DNA of 12,523 bases from JALXDT01 sp964634755 (lineage in GTDB: Bacteria > Acidobacteriota > Aminicenantia > JAMOAD01): assembly GCA_964634755.1 (NCBI GenBank), contig CAZWJH010000073.1:1-12523 (forward strand), read 5' to 3'. A model generated the notes under the pieces. The model was not told the DNA's origin and did no database searches. It saw nothing but the letters and a program-made list of their open reading frames with translations. This document shows, piece by piece, positions 7,253-12,523 of this stretch. The stretch's first letter is position 1, and every line of letters starts with the position of its first letter. Both the position numbers and the translations under genes were made by a program.

Positions 7253-8434
7253 TTAAATAAGATTTAACATTTTTCCGGCTTGATAAAAAGCCTTAAGAAC
7301 GATTTCAAGTTCCTCATCAGTATGGGTTGCAGTATAGCTTGTCCTTATTCTTGAATTATCAGGAGATACAGCAGGAGAAATTACCGGAGTAACAAAAATC
7401 CCTAACTCTCTTAGAGCAAGCCATAATTTAAATGTTTTTTCATCATCCCCTATTATAACAGGGATAATAGCAGTCTCAGTATTTCCCGTGTTGTATCCCA
7501 TTTTCGTAAATTCACTTTTCATATAATTTGCTATCTCCTGAAGTCGCTTTCTTCTTTCGGGTTCTGTTTTTATTATTCTCAAAGCTTCCTTTGCAGCTGC
7601 AGCTGCAGCCGGAGTAATTGAGGCAGAGAAAATCATCGGTCTTCCGAAGTGCTTAATATACTCAATAACTTTTTTATCCCCTGCTACAAAACCACCAAGA
7701 GAAGCAAATGATTTTGAAAAAGTGCACATGACAATATCAGCTTCTTTAAGAACATTATAGTATTCGGATGCACCTCTTCCTTTCTCTCCGATAACACCTA
7801 TTCCATGAGCATCATCAACAAAAAGCCTTGCTCTGTATTTTTTCTTTATCTCTACCATTCTATCAAGTGGTGCGATATCCCCATCCATTGAATAAACACC
7901 ATCAACAACAATAAGCTTACCCATGTCATCAGGAATTGTTTTTAATATCCTTTCAAGATCATCCATATCATTATGTTTGAACTTATAAACTTTAGAAAAA
8001 GAGAGCCTTGTAGCGTCAATCAAAGATGCGTGATCAAGTCTATCTATAATAAGAGCATCATTCTTGGTTCCCAAAGCACTAATAATTCCTAAATTCGTTT
8101 GATAGCCAGTTGAAAAAATCAAAGCAGCCTCTTTTTCCATAAACTCAGCCAATTCCTTCTCAAACTCAACATACATACTTAAAGTTCCATTAAGAAATCT
8201 TGACCCACATGTTCCTGAACCATATTTATCTATTGCCTCTTTCATTGCTCTATTTATTCTTTCATCACCGACGAGCCCTAAATAATTATTAGAACCTATC
8301 ATTATATACTCTTTGCCCTTGATTTTTACTTTATTTCCGTAGACCTCATCTATCGGAGTGAAGTAAGGATAAATTCCTTTTGCCTGAACATCCTCAGCTT
8401 CCTTGAAATCAAAACACTTCTTAAATATATCCAT
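7253..8434 (-). CDS. Alpha-oxoamine synthase, serine palmitoyltransferase-like
   Basis: PLP enzyme that should condense an amino acid with an acyl thioester and release CO2. The family includes serine palmitoyltransferase (Spt), glycine C-acetyltransferase (Kbl) and 8-amino-7-oxononanoate synthase (BioF). In the 393-residue product I see SNNYLGL (48-54), GSGTCGSRFLNGTL (72-85), the PLP-stacking His135 in DHAS, DDAH (207-210) and the Schiff-base Lys241 in TFSKSFASLGG. TFSKSFAS is typical of bacterial Spt, whereas Kbl and BioF usually have TLGKALGG or similar, so Spt-like activity (serine plus long-chain acyl donor to 3-ketosphinganine) is favoured. Substrates are inferred only. The start is the ATG at 8434, five bases after GGAGG (8440-8444 on the minus strand). 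An ATG at 8446 four codons upstream overlaps that Shine-Dalgarno and has none of its own. First gene of the operon with apt, the kinase and the small exported protein, and divergent from an SDR reductase. Confidence 0.9.
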   Translation of the reverse strand: MDIFKKCFDFKEAEDVQAKGIYPYFTPIDEVYGNKVKIKGKEYIMIGSNNYLGLVGDERINRAMKEAIDKYGSGTCGSRFLNGTLSMYVEFEKELAEFMEKEAALIFSTGYQTNLGIISALGTKNDALIIDRLDHASLIDATRLSFSKVYKFKHNDMDDLERILKTIPDDMGKLIVVDGVYSMDGDIAPLDRMVEIKKKYRARLFVDDAHGIGVIGEKGRGASEYYNVLKEADIVMCTFSKSFASLGGFVAGDKKVIEYIKHFGRPMIFSASITPAAAAAAKEALRIIKTEPERRKRLQEIANYMKSEFTKMGYNTGNTETAIIPVIIGDDEKTFKLWLALRELGIFVTPVISPAVSPDNSRIRTSYTATHTDEELEIVLKAFYQAGKMLNLI

Positions 8435-8468
8435 TTTAACCTCCATTTTGTTTATGATATGATAGGTA
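8435..8468. promoter_or_regulatory. Compact divergent promoter region
   Basis: Only 34 bp separate the two start codons. For the rightward gene, TATGAT at 8453-8458 is a 5-of-6 match to a -10 and would give a leader of about 4 nt. For the leftward gene, TATCAT (8464 to 8459 on the minus strand) is also a 5-of-6 match and would give a leader of about 18 nt containing GGAGG. Neither has a convincing -35, and both -35 regions would lie in the opposite gene's first codons. The two -10 candidates abut, so the promoters would compete or be co-regulated. This is inferred from short matches. Confidence 0.3.
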
Positions 8469-9461
8469 ATGAATTATTTTATCACAGGTTCCACAGGTTT
8501 CATAGGGATACATCTTCTGAATTTACTACAAAAAAATTCAACAGTCAAGAAAATCTACTTGCTCGTTAGAAACAAGAAAAAGTTAGAAGAAAGAATGAGA
8601 ATACCTCTACCAGAAAATTACTTCTTATTAGAAGGAGATCTTACCACTTTGGAGAAAATACCTGAAGACACAAATTATATAATTCACTTAGCGGGAATAA
8701 CAAAAGCCGTAAACAGAGAAGATTATTTCAAAGTAAATAGAGATGCAACAGAAAAACTTGCAAACCTATCTTTAAACTTGAAAAATCTAAAAAGATTTAT
8801 TTTCGTAAGCTCTCTTGCTGCTGCAGGACCTTCTAAAGATTGTATCCCCAAAAGAGAGGATAAATCTCCTTTTCCGGTTTCTACATACGGGCAAAGTAAA
8901 CTTGAAGGAGAAAAGAGAATTTTAAAATATAAAGAAAAAATCCCTATTACTATTTTAAGGCCTCCGGCTGTTTATGGAGAGTGGGATACAGACTTTTTGG
9001 AAGCGATCAAACTGGTCAAAAAGGGGCTTTCTCTTAATGTACACTTTAAACCTGAAGAAAGAATTCTTTCTTTCATATATGCAAAAGATATCGCAGGTGC
9101 CATTTTGCATTTATCCAACATTGAAACAAAATCCGGTGAAATATTCTTTATCTCTGAAGATAAGCTCTTTAAATGGGAAGAAATTGAAGAAATAGTGGCA
9201 AAAATACTTCAAAGAAAGATAAAAGTTAGAATAACTCTCCCTTTATGGTTTGGAAAAATCATAGCAAACTTTATCAACTTTGCTTCAAAAATTACCGGTA
9301 AAAATTATATATTCAATAAAGATAAAATAAGTGAAATCAAATACAGATGCTGGATTTGTTCAAATAAAAAGTTAAAAGAAACGGGGTTTTATCCCAAATT
9401 CAAATTTGAAGAAAAAATCGGAGAAGTTATAGAGTGGTATAAGAGGAAGGGCTGGCTTTAG
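8469..9461 (+). CDS. NAD-dependent epimerase/dehydratase family (extended SDR), CerR-like candidate
   Basis: Soluble Rossmann-fold oxidoreductase of 330 residues. The NAD(P)-binding motif is TGSTGFIG (6-13, glycines 7, 10 and 13). An acidic DL pair at 57-58 (GDL) follows, then HLAG (73-76), the active-site serines in VSSLAAAG (113-120) and the catalytic YxxxK as Tyr140 and Lys144 (YGQSK). RPPAVYG lies at 164-170. The C-terminal end, with RCWICSNKKLKETGF and a final EWYKRKGWL, matches the substrate-domain ending common in 3-beta-HSD-like and CerR-like members rather than in sugar-nucleotide epimerases. Because it lies head-to-head with an Spt-like gene, reduction of 3-ketosphinganine is an attractive role, as known for the epimerase-family CerR in Caulobacter; this is inference. 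A nucleotide-sugar or steroid-like substrate remains possible. The start ATG has only a poor AGG two bases upstream, but the Rossmann motif fixes it. Confidence 0.88.
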   Translation: MNYFITGSTGFIGIHLLNLLQKNSTVKKIYLLVRNKKKLEERMRIPLPENYFLLEGDLTTLEKIPEDTNYIIHLAGITKAVNREDYFKVNRDATEKLANLSLNLKNLKRFIFVSSLAAAGPSKDCIPKREDKSPFPVSTYGQSKLEGEKRILKYKEKIPITILRPPAVYGEWDTDFLEAIKLVKKGLSLNVHFKPEERILSFIYAKDIAGAILHLSNIETKSGEIFFISEDKLFKWEEIEEIVAKILQRKIKVRITLPLWFGKIIANFINFASKITGKNYIFNKDKISEIKYRCWICSNKKLKETGFYPKFKFEEKIGEVIEWYKRKGWL

Positions 9462-9476
9462 CTCTCCCTCCCTCTT
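9441..9476. terminator. Hairpin at the end of the reductase gene
   Basis: AAGAGGAAGGG (9441-9451) pairs with CCCTCCCTCTT (9466-9476) with one A-C mismatch, giving ten pairs around a 14-nt loop that contains the reductase stop codon. It lies between two convergent genes 20 bp apart and could slow transcription from both sides. Neither side has a good T run, so it is a weak or incomplete intrinsic terminator at best. Confidence 0.4.
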
Positions 9477-9481
9477 ATAAA

Positions 9482-12400
9482 TTAATCTTTCTTTTTATAC
9501 TCTTCATAAGTAAGAATTTTTAGCATCTTCCCGAATTTCTTTTTAACATATTTATTAACAGAAATTAGTTTTTTCATTAGATAATCATACTTTCTATTAG
9601 CCTTTTCAATCTCGTATTCAAGCACATTTATATTGTGAAGTTGCGAATTTGTAGGTTTTCCTCCATACATCATTACAGAGCTGTAAAGTGCTGATACTCT
9701 TCCCCTCAACTTTGGCTCTGTCATAAGACCCTCGTACTGAACAAGTGTTTTATTAAATGTTTCCAGTTCTTTTTTAAATTGAAGAAGTTTCTTGTAATTC
9801 TTCTTTTTATTTAACTCATCAATCTGTTTGATTAGGGATGTCATATTATCAACAATATAACCTAACCTTTCAAGCATCCCATAAAGCCTCATTACAGCTT
9901 TGTATCTGATTTCTCTATCCTCCTTTGAGTGCGCAGCAACAGGATCAGGTACCAATTTAATCCTACTCTTATACACTTTCTTATTTTTAATCAATTTTAC
10001 TATGTACTCTCCCTCAGGAACCATAGGGCCTACATTTATCATAATTGAAAGCCCTGGGCTTCTTCCCATCTTGGGTCCTTTATACCTCATACTCCAGTAA
10101 ATTCTGTTTATTCCTCTTGATTTACCTCCCGGAAATTCCTGAATAATTTTTCCGTTTTTATCAAGAACTTGAACTTTTAGTGTCCCGAAAATATGTCTTT
10201 TTTTAAGATAATAGGTAATCATTGCTCCTTCCGGAGGATTCTCACCAAAGAATTCCCCATTACCTGGAAATTCTTGAAAGTATGTAGGTGTTCGCATAAC
10301 AGAAGGTCTTGAAGGAAGTATGCAAGCAGGAGATTTTAGTATCTCTTCATTTAAAGCTCTCAAAGGTGTAATATCATCAATTATTAAAATACCTCTTCCA
10401 TGCGTTGCAAGTATTAAATCATTTGTTCTTGGATGAATTTGAATATCCCTGACAGTAACATTATGTACAGATTTCACTTTTGCCCAGCTTTCACCTCTAT
10501 CTATGGACACATAGAGCCCAAATTCAGTCCCTAAGAAAAGTAAATTTTCATTTTTTAAGTCTTCTCTTATTATATGCACATAGCCTTTAATTTCAGGGGT
10601 AGTTAAAGATTTCCATGTTTTTCCATAATCTTCAGTTACGAATATATAAGTTTTCATGTCGCCGGTCCTATGACCATCAAAGGTTGCATATGCACGACCT
10701 TTTTTGAATCTACTTGCTACTACAGAAGAGCACCAGGTATTCATAGGTAAGTTTTTGATATTCCTTACTACATTTTCCCAATTTTTTCCGCCATCTTTTG
10801 TAATTTGTAAATTTCCATCATCTGTCCCAACCCATATCATATTTTTATTCAAAGGTGATTCTGAAATTGACACAATTGAACAGTGGTTTTCAGCAGTCGT
10901 ATTATCAGGAGTTAAACCTCCTGACTTTGCTTGCTGCTGCTTTTTAGGATCATTTGTAGTAAGATCTGGTGATATTTTAATCCAGGTGTCCCCTCTATCC
11001 GTAGATTTGAAAAGATATTGAGCCCCGATGTAAATAGTTTCGGGATCATTTGGACTTAAGGCAACAGCAGCATTCCAATTAAATCTGTACTTCGGCTCAC
11101 CCTTTTTTGTGGGAAGAGGTTTTATTGATTTTGATTCATTTGTTCTTCTATTATACCTGACAAACTCTCCTCCTTGCCAACTATAATAAACAATATCTTT
11201 ATCCCCAGGATGAGGATAAACATAGAAACCATCTCCCCCACCGACATTTTTCCAATCTTTATTTTGAATCCCATAAGAGCTAAAACTTTGTGAAGGTCCG
11301 TACCAGGCGCCATTGTCCTGAAGTCCCCCGTAAACATTGTAAGGAGTTTCAAGATCATAATAAACATGGTAAAACTGTGATACCGGAAGGTTCGCAAGGA
11401 ATTCAAACTGCTGTCCATAATTATTAGAACGATAAATACCTCCATCACAACCAACAAAAACCTGTCTTGTATTATTGGGATTTATCCATATAGCATGAAT
11501 GTCAGGATGAACGCCTCCTCCCATGGAAAATGGAAAAGAAAAGCTCTTTCCTCCATTTTTTGATATGGATAAAAATAGTCCGGTTACATACAACCTTCTA
11601 AAATCCTTTGGGTCAACAACAAAATGAGAAAAGTAAAATGGTCTTATTTTTACAAAATTAGAGCCATTTACAAATTTCCAATTCTCACCCATATCATATG
11701 AAACATAGATGCCTGATTTCTTTTTTGCCTCAACATTTGCATAAATTGTTCCCGGTCTTGAAGGAGCAATGGCAAGGGATACTCTTCCCAATTCACCTTT
11801 TGGTAAACCTTTTCTAATTTTCTTCCATGTTTTCCCACCATCATCACTCCTGTAAATATTACTGCCGGGGCCACCTGAATTAAAAAAGTAAGGCTTTCTT
11901 CTGAACTGCCACATTGAAGCATAAATCACTTCGGGTCTCTGAGGGTCAATTTCAACATCAATACATCCTGTTTTTTCATCAACATACAGAATTTTTCCCC
12001 ATGTTTTTCCACCATCTGTACTCTTGTATAATCCCCTATCTTTTGAATCATTCCACAAATGTCCGGGAACAGCCACATATATAATATCTGAATTAGTAGG
12101 ATCAATCGCTATTCTGGCTATCCTTTCAGAATTCTCAAACCCTACCCTTTTCCAATGCTTTCCCCCGTCAGTGCTTTTATAAAGACCTATGCCAACAGAA
12201 ACAGTATTTCTCATATTAGTTTCACCTGTTCCCACCCAAACAGTATCCGGATTTTTCTGGTCGACAGTAATAGCTCCTATTGACATTGTGTAATCATCAA
12301 AAATCGGAACAAAAGTGGTACCTCCGTTTATACTTTTCCAAACTCCGCCACCAGCAGTTCCTACATAAATTACATTAGGATTTGAGTTAACTCCCTCAAT

Positions 12401-12523
12401 AGCAGTAATCCTACCTCCCATCACAGCAGGTCCGATTGATCTTGCTCTCAAACCATTGAAAGCCGATGAATCAAGTTTTATTTGAGAGGAAAAAGCAGGA
12501 AACACCAAAAGTAAGGCTACCAA
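9482..12523 (-). CDS. Secreted Asp-box beta-propeller protein (sortilin/BNR type), 5' end cut by window
   Basis: Large exported protein with at least 1013 visible residues. It belongs to the bacterial family usually annotated as sortilin/VPS10-like or BNR-repeat glycosyl hydrolase; no enzymatic activity is established by the motifs seen. The gene is open at the window edge: the first visible residues (LVALLLVFPAFSS) are the hydrophobic core of a signal peptide without its basic start, so the true start lies beyond base 12523. About eleven Asp-box motifs (S-x-D/N-x-G-x-x-W/F) mark beta-propeller blades near residues 64, 117, 168, 226, 275, 320, 366, 507, 575, 629 and 672. GGLQDNGAWYG (399-409) and ATFDGHRTGD (613-622) are typical of this family. 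After the propellers come FFGENPPEGAMITYYL (758-773) and an Ig/FlgD-like beta segment to about 860. A charged, probably helical C-terminal region (865-1013) follows. No C-terminal sorting signal is seen. Likely periplasmic or extracellular. Confidence 0.9.
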   Translation of the reverse strand: MVALLLVFPAFSSQIKLDSSAFNGLRARSIGPAVMGGRITAIEGVNSNPNVIYVGTAGGGVWKSINGGTTFVPIFDDYTMSIGAITVDQKNPDTVWVGTGETNMRNTVSVGIGLYKSTDGGKHWKRVGFENSERIARIAIDPTNSDIIYVAVPGHLWNDSKDRGLYKSTDGGKTWGKILYVDEKTGCIDVEIDPQRPEVIYASMWQFRRKPYFFNSGGPGSNIYRSDDGGKTWKKIRKGLPKGELGRVSLAIAPSRPGTIYANVEAKKKSGIYVSYDMGENWKFVNGSNFVKIRPFYFSHFVVDPKDFRRLYVTGLFLSISKNGGKSFSFPFSMGGGVHPDIHAIWINPNNTRQVFVGCDGGIYRSNNYGQQFEFLANLPVSQFYHVYYDLETPYNVYGGLQDNGAWYGPSQSFSSYGIQNKDWKNVGGGDGFYVYPHPGDKDIVYYSWQGGEFVRYNRRTNESKSIKPLPTKKGEPKYRFNWNAAVALSPNDPETIYIGAQYLFKSTDRGDTWIKISPDLTTNDPKKQQQAKSGGLTPDNTTAENHCSIVSISESPLNKNMIWVGTDDGNLQITKDGGKNWENVVRNIKNLPMNTWCSSVVASRFKKGRAYATFDGHRTGDMKTYIFVTEDYGKTWKSLTTPEIKGYVHIIREDLKNENLLFLGTEFGLYVSIDRGESWAKVKSVHNVTVRDIQIHPRTNDLILATHGRGILIIDDITPLRALNEEILKSPACILPSRPSVMRTPTYFQEFPGNGEFFGENPPEGAMITYYLKKRHIFGTLKVQVLDKNGKIIQEFPGGKSRGINRIYWSMRYKGPKMGRSPGLSIMINVGPMVPEGEYIVKLIKNKKVYKSRIKLVPDPVAAHSKEDREIRYKAVMRLYGMLERLGYIVDNMTSLIKQIDELNKKKNYKKLLQFKKELETFNKTLVQYEGLMTEPKLRGRVSALYSSVMMYGGKPTNSQLHNINVLEYEIEKANRKYDYLMKKLISVNKYVKKKFGKMLKILTYEEYKKKD

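Noticed and set aside
7593..7609. GCAGCT tandem repeat, self-complementary
   Set aside because: It encodes a run of alanines in the Spt-like enzyme at a place where the family is Ala-rich; too short to be a regulatory or variable repeat.
8483..8499. Direct repeat CACAGGTT, twice with a 9-bp period, as a possible operator in the divergent promoter region
   Set aside because: It lies inside the reductase gene and simply encodes the TG-S-TG part of the Rossmann motif.
11122..11922. Open frames of about 84-111 codons antisense or out of frame within the beta-propeller gene
   Set aside because: They lack ribosome sites and recognisable motifs, and overlap a gene whose own frame is conserved throughout.

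Overview
The window is AT-rich DNA (about one third G+C by eye) from a bacterium. It holds eight protein-coding genes packed with almost no spare sequence, and I see no RNA genes, mobile elements or CRISPR. A Gram-negative-type envelope is suggested by three things: the DnaK ATPase domain carries the roughly 24-residue insertion typical of Gram-negative DnaK and absent from Firmicutes; a large NtrY-like sensor kinase; and exported proteins. A textbook -35/-10 promoter and clear Shine-Dalgarno sites argue against Bacteroidota, which use a different promoter consensus and little SD. A low-GC lineage of a phylum such as Acidobacteriota would fit the gene content (serine-palmitoyltransferase-like enzyme, sortilin-type beta-propeller protein), but that is an inference and no marker here proves it.

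Layout. Bases 1-161 hold a weak terminator-like hairpin and a perfect-consensus sigma-70 promoter for dnaK (+). A strong intrinsic terminator closes dnaK as a single-gene unit. A GT4 glycosyltransferase (+) starts 14 bases after the terminator stem, with no Shine-Dalgarno. It converges, with a 3-bp gap, on a minus-strand operon that reads spt-like enzyme, then apt, then a 1047-residue NtrY-like histidine kinase, then a small exported basic protein. The spacings are 12 bp, a 4-bp overlap (TTGA) and a 4-bp overlap (ATGA). Divergent from the spt-like gene, across a gap of only 34 bp, is an extended-SDR NAD-dependent epimerase/reductase (+). It converges on a large secreted beta-propeller (Asp-box/sortilin-type) protein gene (-) that runs off the right edge.

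How the genes may work together. The alpha-oxoamine synthase has the TFSKSFAS lysine motif typical of serine palmitoyltransferases rather than of BioF or KBL. It sits head-to-head with an epimerase-type reductase. Spt next to an epimerase-family ketosphinganine reductase (CerR) is the known arrangement in the bacterial ceramide pathway of Caulobacter, so this may be a sphingolipid-base locus. Its main operon also carries a purine-salvage enzyme and a ten-membrane-helix sensor kinase, tightly coupled to a small exported protein. That combination is the least ordinary thing in the window. No partner response regulator, acyl carrier protein or ceramide synthase is present here.
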